Part shown: positions 1 to 6,485 of the stretch, one piece after another
Layout of the letters: each line of letters starts with the position of its first letter
How positions within the stretch are numbered: position 1 is the first letter of the stretch
Source of the DNA: Alphaproteobacteria bacterium UBA2966
Lineage (GTDB): Bacteria; Pseudomonadota; Alphaproteobacteria; UBA2966
NCBI GenBank assembly: GCA_002348365.1
Contig: DEBC01000153.1
Location: 27,487-44,513 of the forward strand
DNA: 17,027 bases
Direction of reading: 5' to 3'
Notes under the pieces: model-generated
What the model saw: the letters and a program-made list of their open reading frames with translations, nothing else
What the model was told of the DNA's origin: nothing
The model's database searches: none
Position numbers and translations under genes: made by a program

Positions 1-905
1 CGACCAGGCACCGTTCGACGGAATTCGTCCCGAGTGGCAAGGAATGCGGCATGCGGCCCACCAAACCCAAGTGGCACACCAAAGCGTTGAGAATTGCCGA
101 CCACAACATCTGCGCCGAATTCACCCGGCGCTCGGAGGAGAACAAGCGAAAGGAGATCAGCCGCAACGACCACGAGGGCATCCTGGGCGTGAAGGTCTGC
201 AATGATGGTGTCGTAGTTCGGAATTGCGCCAGTGACATCCGGATACTGGAGCAGTGCACCAAAGACCTCTGACGCGGCCAGATCCGTCGCTTCATCGCCG
301 ACGATGACATCAATGCCGAGCGGTAAGGCCCGGGTCTTCACGACATCAATGGTTTGCGGCAGGCATCGACTTGAGACGAAGAAACCGTTCCCGTCCGCTT
401 TGCTCACTCGACGGCACATTGTCATGGCTTCCGCGGCAGCCGTTCCTTCGTCGAGTAGGGAAGCATTGGTCAGTTCCATCCCCGTCAGATCGGTGATCAT
501 GGTCTGATAGTTCAACAGTGCCTCGAGGCGTCCCTGTGAGATCTCTGGCTGATATGGGGTGTAGGCCGTATACCAGCCGGGGTTCTCGAGCACATTGCGA
601 AGGATTACCGGTGGCGTGATGGTGCCGTGGTAACCCAGGCCGATCATCGATTTGAATATTCGATTTTTGTGTCCCATGGCACGGAGCTCTGACAGGACAT
701 CAACTTCGGTCCTGGGGCCCGGCAGATCCAGCGAAGACTCCGAACGAATAGCTTCCGGAACGGCCCTGGAAACGAGAGTTTCAAGCGAATCGAGATCCAA
801 CGCTTCCAACATCGCTGAAATCTCTTCGTCGCCGGGTCCTATGTGCCGCTGGATGAAATCGTCCGATTGATCATATTGGGAGACGTGCACATTGCCCTTG
901 GTCAT
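1..905 (-). CDS. gcvP: Glycine dehydrogenase (decarboxylating), P protein, N-terminal part
   Basis: This is the PLP-dependent P protein of the glycine cleavage system, which decarboxylates glycine and passes the aminomethyl group to lipoyl-GcvH. About 301 residues are visible and the gene runs off the left edge. The N-terminus carries the HIGPGDEE segment, followed by GLGYHGT, NPGWYTAYTPYQPEISQGR, LLNYQTM, DLTGME and NASLLDEGTAAAEAM, all hallmarks of the family. The HIGPGDEE opening fits the single-chain, roughly 950-residue form rather than the split GcvPA/GcvPB form. The C-terminal half with the PLP lysine is outside the window, so this cannot be confirmed. The ATG start at 903-905 is supported by AAGGAG at 913-918, 7 nt upstream. 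The gene follows gcvH after 41 nt, so it is probably cotranscribed from the riboswitch-controlled promoter at 1776-1803. Confidence 0.96.
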   Translation of the reverse strand, partial: MTKGNVHVSQYDQSDDFIQRHIGPGDEEISAMLEALDLDSLETLVSRAVPEAIRSESSLDLPGPRTEVDVLSELRAMGHKNRIFKSMIGLGYHGTITPPVILRNVLENPGWYTAYTPYQPEISQGRLEALLNYQTMITDLTGMELTNASLLDEGTAAAEAMTMCRRVSKADGNGFFVSSRCLPQTIDVVKTRALPLGIDVIVGDEATDLAASEVFGALLQYPDVTGAIPNYDTIIADLHAQDALVVVAADLLSLVLLRAPGEFGADVVVGNSQRFGVPLGFGGPHAAFLATRDEFRRTVPG

Positions 906-946
906 CTGCGTTCTCCTTTGTCCGAGCGCTCTTGCCCCCGCGTCCG

Positions 947-1324
947 TCAGCTCAAGTTCTCTACGAATGTGGCGTACTCATCAGCATTCATGAGGCCGTC
1001 GAGTTCTGCCTGATCACTGATGCGAATTTTCATAAACCATCCGTTTCCTTCGGCGTCCTCGTTTATTTGACCAGGATTGTCGCCGAGCGAGTCATTGACC
1101 TCGACGATCTCTCCCGTGAGTGGCGTGTATACCTCACTTGCCGCTTTCACGGATTCAACGACGGCCGCCTCAGCGCCCTTGGCAACAGCTTTACCAACAT
1201 CCGGCAGGTTGACGTAAACGACGTCGCCGAGTTGCTCTTGTGCATAGTCGCTCACGCCGATGGTGGCGACGTCTCCCTCAAGACGTATCCACTCATGATC
1301 ACTGGTGTATTTGACGTCACTCAT
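947..1324 (-). CDS. gcvH: Glycine cleavage system H protein
   Basis: GcvH is the lipoyl-carrying shuttle protein that links the P, T and L proteins of the glycine cleavage system in the cytoplasm. It is 125 residues long, the usual size. The motif VVESVKAASEVYTPL places the lipoylated lysine at K60; HEWIRLEGD near the N-terminus and NDSLGDNPGQINEDAEGNGWF later are typical. The ATG start has GAGGAG at 1331-1336, 6 nt upstream. gcvP follows after 41 nt. The usual upstream partner gcvT is not present; a 57-residue ORF of unknown identity sits between the riboswitch and this gene, and its stop codon overlaps the gcvH ribosome binding site. Confidence 0.98.
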   Translation of the reverse strand: MSDVKYTSDHEWIRLEGDVATIGVSDYAQEQLGDVVYVNLPDVGKAVAKGAEAAVVESVKAASEVYTPLTGEIVEVNDSLGDNPGQINEDAEGNGWFMKIRISDQAELDGLMNADEYATFVENLS

Positions 1325-1335
1325 AGTTCACTCCT

Positions 1336-1509
1336 CTATGGGCAGAACGAATTCATACCGTGCAGATGGGCCACGAAAGAGGCGCATGTGCTGGCTTCTG
1401 CGCGCCGCAGGCGAGCAACACTGATCCGGCACCACCCGATGCCCGACCTTCCGTCAGGAATTGCTCTGATTTCTCGATAGGCCTGTGAACGAGCCTGCGG
1501 TGTACTCAT
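1336..1509 (-). CDS. Small ORF of unknown function between glycine riboswitch and gcvH
   Basis: This 57-codon frame starts with ATG directly after the riboswitch expression platform and ends with TAG at 1336-1338, inside the gcvH ribosome binding site. It has a strong Shine-Dalgarno GGAGGG at 1514-1519, 4 nt before the ATG, which is the main reason to call it translated. The product starts MSTPQARSQAYREI, is rich in arginine, has three cysteines and shows no signal peptide or membrane segment. I do not recognise a family. Its position is where gcvT normally starts, so it may be a leftover after a large gcvT deletion, a leader peptide, or an unrelated small protein. I see no clear GcvT motif. 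It could also be untranslated leader that is open by chance. Confidence 0.42.
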   Translation of the reverse strand: MSTPQARSQAYREIRAIPDGRSGIGWCRISVARLRRAEASTCASFVAHLHGMNSFCP

Positions 1510-1563
1510 GGCGCCCTCCGACAGAGCCTTCCGCCGAATCCGGCAGAAGCTGCCCCCTCTGTC
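1508..1563 (-). promoter_or_regulatory. Probable riboswitch expression platform and start-site control region
   Basis: On the minus strand, GACAGAG (1557-1563), the 3' strand of the aptamer 2 closing stem, can instead pair with CTCTGTC (1520-1526). This is the same strand-swap seen in known glycine riboswitches. No T-tract follows. Instead GGAGGG (1514-1519) and the ATG at 1507-1509 come next, so translational control is more likely than termination. In addition, GCGCCAT overlapping the start codon (1508-1514) is perfectly complementary to ATGGCGC at 1664-1670, at the 5' edge of aptamer 2. The pairings are visible in the sequence; the control mechanism is inferred. Confidence 0.55.
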
Positions 1564-1754
1564 ACTGGACCTGAGAGATTGACCAGGAACAGCTCAGGTG
1601 CTGTTCCGGCTTTCCCCTTCGGTGGGGCTCATGTCACCGAGTAACTTGAGCCCGCTTTCCAGAGCGCCATCCTTTTGCGGTCCATTTGCCTGAGAGTTTC
1701 CGGGGCGGTTGCTCCTTCGGCGCCGGCTCTCGAAAAGCCGCTCTCTCCCGCAAA
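1557..1754 (-). promoter_or_regulatory. Tandem glycine riboswitch (two aptamers)
   Basis: The minus strand carries two glycine aptamers in series. Aptamer 1 spans 1754-1674 and is closed by a perfect 7-bp P1 stem (TTTGCGG at 1748-1754 with CCGCAAA at 1674-1680). It contains the family signatures GGGAGAG, GCGCCGAAGGAGCAA and ACTCTCAGGCAAA. Aptamer 2 spans about 1668-1557, with CTCTGGAAAG, CACCGAAGGGG, AATCTCTCAGGTCC and the closing GACAGAG. The linker between them is short. Known tandem glycine riboswitches commonly control glycine cleavage genes, which fits gcvH-gcvP downstream. The predicted transcription start lies about 15 nt upstream of aptamer 1. Confidence 0.95.
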
Positions 1755-1775
1755 GATCGTCTGGCTGTAATTTGG

Positions 1776-1803
1776 ATGATAGGAGGACACGACGCGGTGT
1801 CAA
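1776..1803 (-). promoter_or_regulatory. Promoter of the glycine riboswitch-gcvHP unit
   Basis: The minus strand has a perfect -35 TTGACA (1798-1803), a 16-nt spacer and a -10 TATCAT (1776-1781, five of six matches). Transcription would start near 1769, about 15 nt before the first aptamer stem. Position, orientation and quality all agree with a housekeeping sigma-70-type promoter. Confidence 0.8.
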
Positions 1804-1871
1804 CTGCCACGTAAAGGCTTCACTCGTCCACAACTGGCTGGAACAACCGTGCGGTATCCGCGGCGCAGCGC

Positions 1872-2405
1872 CTAGGGACGGCGGGACTGATTGTATTCGA
1901 GTTGATCTGGGGTCAGCTGGAATCCCACGAGAACCTGGTATTCCGGTCCTCTGATCTGTGTCGACAACGGAATCCGCTGCACCATCTCTTCGCGGACACC
2001 GATCTGGCGTCGGCCCGACGGAAATTCGATTCGGCTCTCGAACGTCTCCTTAGCAACCACCCGCCCGTCCGGATCTACGACTGCGGCAAAAAAGACAATC
2101 ATGGCGCGCGCCGTGTCCGACTTGGGACCCCGAGCAGCAATGATTTCAAAGGACGTTTGAACATCGACGCGCAAATCATCATATTCGCATGCCGCCCGCA
2201 GGCCCGACATATCGGCCTCGAAAAGAATATCGATGATGTCACGCCCGGGACCATCCTTGAACAGGACCAGGCGCTCGCTTCCCGCCAGGATGGACACGTT
2301 CGGACACGGCGGTGGCGTGCTGGAGTCGAAGTATGAGCACGCGCCCAATGCGAGAGCGAATGAGAAAACGCCTGCCCTGAGAAAACCCTGATGAATCAAA
2401 TTCAA
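1872..2405 (-). CDS. Putative lipoprotein of unknown function
   Basis: This 177-residue protein has a lipoprotein signal: a hydrophobic stretch FSFALALGAC with the lipobox ending at C23, followed by SYFDSSTPPPCP. The mature part is polar and probably beta-rich, with no recognised catalytic motif; a role cannot be assigned. The start is TTG (2403-2405). An in-frame TAG lies just upstream and no ATG or GTG precedes the signal sequence, so TTG (here or at codon 3) is the only plausible choice. AGGGG lies about 10 nt upstream. It begins 12 nt after the stop of the CDGSH gene, so the two are probably cotranscribed. Membrane anchoring is expected, inner or outer leaflet unknown. Confidence 0.8.
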   Translation of the reverse strand: MNLIHQGFLRAGVFSFALALGACSYFDSSTPPPCPNVSILAGSERLVLFKDGPGRDIIDILFEADMSGLRAACEYDDLRVDVQTSFEIIAARGPKSDTARAMIVFFAAVVDPDGRVVAKETFESRIEFPSGRRQIGVREEMVQRIPLSTQIRGPEYQVLVGFQLTPDQLEYNQSRRP

Positions 2406-2417
2406 TGCTCGGCGCCC

Positions 2418-2657
2418 CTAGAGCGCGTTGTGCGAACCATCACAGTACGGCTGATTTCCAGTCTGCTTACAACCGCAGAAATATACCGTCTTGGTTTCCT
2501 CCGCCTCCACGATCACCGGCGTGAAATCGGTCGTTTTGTGCGAACCGTCGCAGAATGGTTGCTTCCCACTCCGCCCACATCGACACCAAGCGTATCTGCT
2601 GCCCGATTCGATCTCGGTCGCGTACGGAGCCTTTTGTGCGACGACGGCTTCGGACAT
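2418..2657 (-). CDS. Tandem CDGSH-type iron-sulfur protein
   Basis: This 79-residue protein has two complete CDGSH iron-sulfur motifs. The first uses C25, C27, C36 and H40 (CRCGRSGKQPFCDGSH). The second uses C61, C63, C72 and H76 (CGCKQTGNQPYCDGSH). In the family each three-Cys one-His site binds a [2Fe-2S] cluster, so two clusters are expected in one chain, as in the double-CDGSH (Miner2-like) group. There is no membrane anchor, so it is probably cytosolic. Its cellular role is not known; electron transfer or cluster handling is typical for the family. The ATG start has AAGGGG about 9 nt upstream. It is the first gene of a likely two-gene unit with the lipoprotein at 1872-2405. Confidence 0.93.
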   Translation of the reverse strand: MSEAVVAQKAPYATEIESGSRYAWCRCGRSGKQPFCDGSHKTTDFTPVIVEAEETKTVYFCGCKQTGNQPYCDGSHNAL

Positions 2658-2744
2658 TTCTCTACCCCTTCGATCGTGTTCAGTTGCCTCAATTGTGCAA
2701 AGAATAATTCAATGCCCAACTTTGAGCGACCACCCATTGCCAGC

Positions 2745-2782
2745 GGCTCGGACTGTAATCGAGCCCTTGTACCGTAACAAGG
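2745..2782. other. Two adjacent small inverted repeats in the CDGSH/ispH intergenic region
   Basis: The first is GGCTCG (2745-2750) with CGAGCC (2760-2765) around a 9-nt loop. Directly after it, CTTGT (2766-2770) pairs with ACAAG (2777-2781) around a 6-nt loop. They lie between divergent genes, about 75-110 nt upstream of ispH. No T-tract follows, so they are not obvious terminators; they could be leader RNA structure or an operator. No convincing promoter for ispH was found in this 197-nt gap. Confidence 0.35.
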
Positions 2783-2854
2783 AACCATCGTTCTTTCACG
2801 GACACGCCTCGTCATCTTTCCAATGATCCGGTACTATCCGCCCCGATTTTCGCC

Positions 2855-3799
2855 ATGAACAAGCCACCCCTTCAAATCCTCCTGGCCAGCCCCCGTGGTT
2901 TCTGCGCAGGCGTCGACCGTGCGATCCAGATCGTCGAGAAGGCTCTCGAAATCCACGGCGCCCCGGTCTACGTGCGACATGAGATTGTCCACAATCGATT
3001 CGTGGTCGAAGACCTGGAGTCGCGTGGCGCCGTGTTCGTCGATGAATTGGATGAGATTCCCGACGACGCCGTGGTGATTTTCTCGGCACATGGTGTGCCG
3101 AAATCAGTTCCCGCTGAAGCACGGCACCGCGAACTCACTTATCATGATGCCACCTGTCCACTGGTCAGCAAGGTGCACAGCGAGGCCGGGCACCACCACG
3201 CGGCCGGCCGCCAGATCATCCTGATCGGACACGCGGGTCATCCCGAAGTAATCGGCACCATGGGACAGCTTCCGGAGGGGATTATCCTGCTGGTCGAAAC
3301 GGTTGAGGACGCGGAATCGGTTGAGGTCAAGGATCCCAACAATATCGCCTTCATCACCCAGACGACCCTTTCCGTGGACGAAACCTCGGATATCATCTCG
3401 GCATTGCGGCGGCGATTCCCCAAGGTCATCGCGCCGAGCTCGGAAGACATCTGCTACGCAACGACAAACCGCCAGTCCGCTGTCAAACAGATTGCCGAAG
3501 CATGTGACGCGTTGCTGGTGATCGGCGCCCCCAATTCGTCGAACTCGTTGCGTCTGCGGGAAACGGCTCAGCATCATGGCTGCCCTCACACCACACTGGT
3601 CCAACGCGCCCATGACATCGACTGGGAAGCCTTCAAAGGGGTTGAAACACTCGGCATTACCGCAGGTGCCTCGGCACCTGAAATCCTGGTGGACGAAGTT
3701 ATCAACGCCTGCCGCGAGCGATTCGAAGTCGCTATCGAGGAGGTGTCCGCGGCTCATGAGGACGTCAGCTTCAAGCTTCCCAGGGCGTTGGACGCCTGA
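2855..3799 (+). CDS. ispH: 4-hydroxy-3-methylbut-2-enyl diphosphate reductase
   Basis: IspH (LytB) catalyses the last step of the MEP isoprenoid pathway, reducing HMBPP to IPP and DMAPP with an oxygen-sensitive iron-sulfur cluster. The 314-residue length is normal. The three cluster cysteines are C17 (PRGFCAGVDRA), C101 (HDATCPLVSKVH) and C200 (EDICYATTNRQ). Substrate-site residues are present: H46 in RHEIVHN, H79 in SAHGVP, and H129 and E131 in GHAGHPEVIGTMGQ; TQTTLSVDET, NSSNSLRL and TAGASAPEILVDEV are also typical. The ATG at 2855 puts the protein start 17 residues before the first cysteine, slightly longer than in E. coli; the Shine-Dalgarno is weak. It is followed by thrB after 18 nt and rnhA, a common alphaproteobacterial order. 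Confidence 0.98.
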   Translation: MNKPPLQILLASPRGFCAGVDRAIQIVEKALEIHGAPVYVRHEIVHNRFVVEDLESRGAVFVDELDEIPDDAVVIFSAHGVPKSVPAEARHRELTYHDATCPLVSKVHSEAGHHHAAGRQIILIGHAGHPEVIGTMGQLPEGIILLVETVEDAESVEVKDPNNIAFITQTTLSVDETSDIISALRRRFPKVIAPSSEDICYATTNRQSAVKQIAEACDALLVIGAPNSSNSLRLRETAQHHGCPHTTLVQRAHDIDWEAFKGVETLGITAGASAPEILVDEVINACRERFEVAIEEVSAAHEDVSFKLPRALDA

Positions 3800-3817
3800 T
3801 CTTCGACCGGATCAAAC

Positions 3818-4780
3818 ATGGCCGTCTATACTGAAGTCAGCAATGACGATCTGGAGCGGTTCGTCGCGGAGTACGACATCGGTCAGGTCACGTCGATAAA
3901 GGGGATCGCTGAAGGTGTCGAGAACTCCAACTACCTCATGCAGACCGAGACGGGTACCTTCATCCTCACTATCTACGAAAAGCGTGTGAAGCCCCAAGAT
4001 CTGCCATTCTTCCTGGGACTTATGGATCATCTGGCAGCAGCGGGCATCCCATGCCCGACACCGATTCACGGCAAGGACGGACAGGCCCTTCGACAGGTAT
4101 CGGGAAAGCCTGCTGCCATTGTAAGTTTTCTCGATGGCGTCTGGCCCAAGGGGCGGACCCCAAGTCACTGTGCCGAACTAGGCAAGGCCGTCGCACGCAT
4201 GCACGTCGCAGGCTCGGGATTTGAGATGCGCCGCCCCAACGACCTCCGTGTCACAGCCTGGCGACCCCTGTTCGACTCCTGTCGCGACGGGGCGGAACAA
4301 GTCATGCCGGGACTGGAAACCGAGATCGCTGCAGAACTCGACCATCTGGAAAAGATGTGGCCGACCGACCTGCCGGAAGGCGTGATCCATGCGGACCTGT
4401 TTCCTGACAACGTATTTTTTCTCGGCGGAAAGCTTTCCGGCATCATCGACTTCTATTTTGCGTGCAACGATTGGTTCGCCTACGAGATCGCGATCTGTCT
4501 TAATGCCTGGTGTTTTGAACCGGACCATCAATTCAACGTAACCAAAGCGAAGCACCTGCTCTCGGCGTACCGTCGCGTGCGCCCCTTCTCTGACGCGGAA
4601 TTGGCGGTCCTGCCCTTGCTCGCTCGGGGTGCAGCCATGCGATTCCTGTTGACCCGGTTGTACGACTGGCTGAATAGGGTAGATGGCGCGCTGGTGAGAC
4701 CGAAGGACCCTTTGGAATACTTCACCAAGCTAAAATTCCATCAAGGCGTGACGGGGCCGAGCGCCTATGGACTGGACTGA
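3818..4780 (+). CDS. thrB: Homoserine kinase (choline kinase-like type)
   Basis: This enzyme phosphorylates homoserine to O-phosphohomoserine, the substrate of threonine synthase. It belongs to the aminoglycoside phosphotransferase/choline kinase fold, not the GHMP fold of E. coli ThrB. The 320-residue length fits. EGVENSNYLMQT lies in the N-lobe, the Brenner-type catalytic loop HADLFPDNVFF gives D193 and N198, and IIDFYFACND carries the metal-binding D211. The pairing with ispH upstream and rnhA only 6 nt downstream is common in alphaproteobacteria. thrC lies on the other strand at 9985-11382, so the pathway genes are in the same neighbourhood but not one operon. The ATG at 3818 has only a weak ribosome binding site. 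Confidence 0.95.
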   Translation: MAVYTEVSNDDLERFVAEYDIGQVTSIKGIAEGVENSNYLMQTETGTFILTIYEKRVKPQDLPFFLGLMDHLAAAGIPCPTPIHGKDGQALRQVSGKPAAIVSFLDGVWPKGRTPSHCAELGKAVARMHVAGSGFEMRRPNDLRVTAWRPLFDSCRDGAEQVMPGLETEIAAELDHLEKMWPTDLPEGVIHADLFPDNVFFLGGKLSGIIDFYFACNDWFAYEIAICLNAWCFEPDHQFNVTKAKHLLSAYRRVRPFSDAELAVLPLLARGAAMRFLLTRLYDWLNRVDGALVRPKDPLEYFTKLKFHQGVTGPSAYGLD

Positions 4781-4786
4781 GGCTCC

Positions 4787-5227
4787 ATGAGCACGGACGC
4801 CGTCGACATTTATACAGATGGCGCATGCTCGGGGAATCCGGGCCCAGGCGGTTGGGGAGCGTTGTTGATTTTCCAGGGTCATGAAAAGGAGATTTCTGGC
4901 GGCGAGCGGGACACAACGAACAATCGCATGGAACTCATGGCTGCCATCCGCGCCCTGGAGACGCTTACGCGACCAAGCCGAGTTCGGCTGCATACCGACA
5001 GCGTTTATGTGCGCGATGGCATCACGCAGTGGATTGAGCGCTGGAAGAATAATGGCTGGCGGACGGCCGCCAAAAAGCCGGTCAAGAATGTCGATCTCTG
5101 GCAACGATTGGAAGAAGCAGCCGGACGTCACGAACTGGAATGGCATTGGGTGAAAGGTCACGCCGGACATCCCGAAAATGAACGCGCAGACCAACTCGCG
5201 CGGGACGGCATGATGAAAGCGGAATAA
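4787..5227 (+). CDS. rnhA: Ribonuclease HI
   Basis: RNase HI cuts the RNA strand of RNA-DNA hybrids during replication and repair. The 146-residue length matches the single-domain enzyme. The DEDD metal ligands are D11 (IYTDGACSGNPGPGGWG), E49 (NNRMELMAA), D71 (LHTDSVYV) and D135 (NERADQLA), and the catalytic loop histidine is H125 in WVKGHAGHPENE. Each is offset by exactly one from E. coli numbering. The ATG begins 6 nt after the thrB stop, so it is probably translated from the same message. No extra N-terminal hybrid-binding domain is present. Confidence 0.98.
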   Translation: MSTDAVDIYTDGACSGNPGPGGWGALLIFQGHEKEISGGERDTTNNRMELMAAIRALETLTRPSRVRLHTDSVYVRDGITQWIERWKNNGWRTAAKKPVKNVDLWQRLEEAAGRHELEWHWVKGHAGHPENERADQLARDGMMKAE

Positions 5228-5278
5228 GATCCAGACTACATACCTGGCCCAACTAAGGCCTTATACAAGCCGGGCGAT

Positions 5279-5771
5279 ATGGCGATGAAGCGCTACAACT
5301 ATCGCGGCGTCAATCACGTACACGTCAATGTGAAGGGACCTCGAGCGGGCAATCGAATTTTATACGGGGATGCTCGGGTTCCAGGTCGCGGGACGTCGCG
5401 AGCCGGACAAGGCCTGGTTGAATTTCGGGCAGTATTCCGACGACTAAACACTCTGGTACCACGATCTTGCCCTCACGGCCATGCTGGGCCGCAATGACAA
5501 GTATTGGGAGCGCACCGGCCTTAATCACGTCGCCTTCGAACTGGACTCACCCGAGGATGTGAAGAAGATCGGTGCGGATCTTGAACGCCAAGGTGTGAGA
5601 ATCATCCGCGGCCCGGGCGTGCATGCGGAGGACATGACCTTTCACGTCTATATCGAGGACCCGGACGGGAACGTGATCGAGCTTATGGCCCAGACGAGTG
5701 AGGCAGATTCCGAGCTGCGGGAATCCGCGGAATGGGCGCCACCACTCGGTTGGCAACCAGCCGCGGACTAG
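5279..5771 (+). pseudogene. VOC/glyoxalase-family protein gene, broken by a frameshift and a stop codon
   Basis: The gene opens MAMKRYNYRGVNHVHVNVK, then one extra G in the GGG run at 5335-5337 shifts the frame. In the frame starting at 5337 the protein continues DLERAIEFYTGMLGFQVAGR, then REPDKAWLNFGQYSDD, meets a TAA at 5445-5447, and continues TLWYHDLALTAMLGRNDKYW to the natural end at 5771. Reconstructed length is about 163 residues, normal for a two-module VOC protein, with metal-site-like positions NHVHV, LNHVAFEL and NVIELM. CAA to TAA is a simple explanation for the stop. The 96-residue 3' part (5481-5771) is open from an ATG but lacks a ribosome binding site and the first module. Substrate unknown. 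Either a decayed gene or two sequencing errors. Confidence 0.82.
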
Positions 5772-5824
5772 TCGGGATTCGGTGAAGTCGCTTGCCTCAG
5801 CCGCTCACGCCCTTGAGGTCAATT

Positions 5825-5857
5825 CGGCAGGGCAAAGTTTCAACACCTGCCCTGCCG
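5825..5857. terminator. Intergenic hairpin between convergent genes, possible bidirectional terminator
   Basis: CGGCAGGGCA (5825-5834) and TGCCCTGCCG (5848-5857) form a perfect 10-bp GC-rich stem with a 13-nt loop. It lies 53 nt after the VOC stop on the plus strand and 25 nt after the peroxiredoxin stop on the minus strand, exactly where convergent transcripts should end. Neither side has a clear T-tract, so intrinsic termination is uncertain; it may mark a processed 3' end instead. Confidence 0.5.
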
Positions 5858-5882
5858 GTAAGATGGTTAACCCGAAATCAGT

Positions 5883-6365
5883 TCAGAGTTGCTCGAGAAT
5901 TTTCTCTGCGCTGGAGACTTCGAAAGCACCGCCATCCTCTAGATTGAGCAAACTGACGACGCCGTCATCCACGATCATCGAGTAGCGCCGCGAGCGAACA
6001 CCGAGCCCCCGTTCCGTCAGATCGAGCTCGAGTCCCAGCGCGTTGGCCAGTGCTCCGCTTCCGTCCGCAATCATCGCGACCTTATCGCCAACATTCTGGT
6101 CTTTGCCCCATGCGTCCATGACAAATACATCGTTCACTGACAGGCAAATAATCGAATCCACGCCCTTCGCCTTGATGGCATCTGCGTTGGCAACGAATCC
6201 AGGAAGATGCTTGGCTGAGCACGTCGGTGTGAAAGCACCGGGCAGCGCGAACGCCACCACTTTCTTGCCCTTGAACAGATCTTCGGTCGACACCTGTTCC
6301 GGTCCTGAGCCACCCATCGTGGCAAGGTTCACATCTGGAATTGAATCTCCAACATTTACGGCCAT
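5883..6365 (-). CDS. Prx5-type peroxiredoxin
   Basis: This thiol peroxidase of the AhpC/TSA superfamily, Prx5 (type II) group, reduces hydrogen peroxide and organic peroxides. The 160-residue length fits the single-domain form without a fused glutaredoxin. The peroxidatic cysteine is C49 in LPGAFTPTCSAKHLPGF, with the catalytic Pro and Thr of the PxxxTxxC loop. The second conserved cysteine is C74 in IICLSVNDVFVMDAW. The conserved arginine segment is GLGVRSRRYSMIVDDG. No signal peptide, so cytoplasmic; the reductant is probably glutathione/glutaredoxin or thioredoxin as in relatives. The ATG is preceded by GGAAAGGAG. It lies 104 nt downstream of a periplasmic thiol-redox-type gene in the same direction. 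Confidence 0.94.
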   Translation of the reverse strand: MAVNVGDSIPDVNLATMGGSGPEQVSTEDLFKGKKVVAFALPGAFTPTCSAKHLPGFVANADAIKAKGVDSIICLSVNDVFVMDAWGKDQNVGDKVAMIADGSGALANALGLELDLTERGLGVRSRRYSMIVDDGVVSLLNLEDGGAFEVSSAEKILEQL

Positions 6366-6423
6366 GGGCTCCTTTCCTTGTTTGCCGAGGACCCAAATGG
6401 CGCGCCCTCGCGTTCAGGGCTGA

Positions 6424-6451
6424 GAGATACTGAATTTTGCCGCGATGTCCA
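6424..6451 (-). promoter_or_regulatory. Candidate promoter of the peroxiredoxin gene
   Basis: The minus strand has TGGACA (6446-6451, five of six -35 matches), a 16-nt spacer and TATCTC (6424-6429, weak -10). It lies about 60 nt upstream of the ATG and immediately beyond the hairpin at 6453-6485. Only a candidate, because the -10 is poor. Confidence 0.3.
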
Positions 6452-6452
6452 G

Positions 6453-6485
6453 CCCGCCACGAATGGTCGTCAGTTGCGTGGCGGG
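6453..6485 (-). terminator. Hairpin straddling the stop codon of the DsbD-like gene
   Basis: CCCGCCACG (6453-6461) and CGTGGCGGG (6477-6485) make a perfect 9-bp stem with a 15-nt loop. The stop codon of the gene at 6470-7324 falls inside the loop. No T-tract follows on the minus strand. It may stabilise the 3' end or act as a weak terminator that separates this gene from the peroxiredoxin. Confidence 0.35.

Noticed and set aside
932..1480. Plus-strand open frame of 182 codons
   Set aside because: It lies antisense to gcvH and part of the leader; gcvH has clear family motifs and the plus-strand product resembles nothing known.
1855..1874. GC-rich small hairpin after the lipoprotein gene as a terminator
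   Set aside because: The stem GGCG/CGCC has only 4 bp and there is no T-tract.
3104..3757. Minus-strand open frame of 217 codons
   Set aside because: It is fully antisense to ispH, which is certain from its cysteines and motifs.
5481..5771. 3' part of the VOC gene as an independent intact gene
   Set aside because: It lacks the first VOC module and a ribosome binding site, and the missing part is still readable directly upstream.
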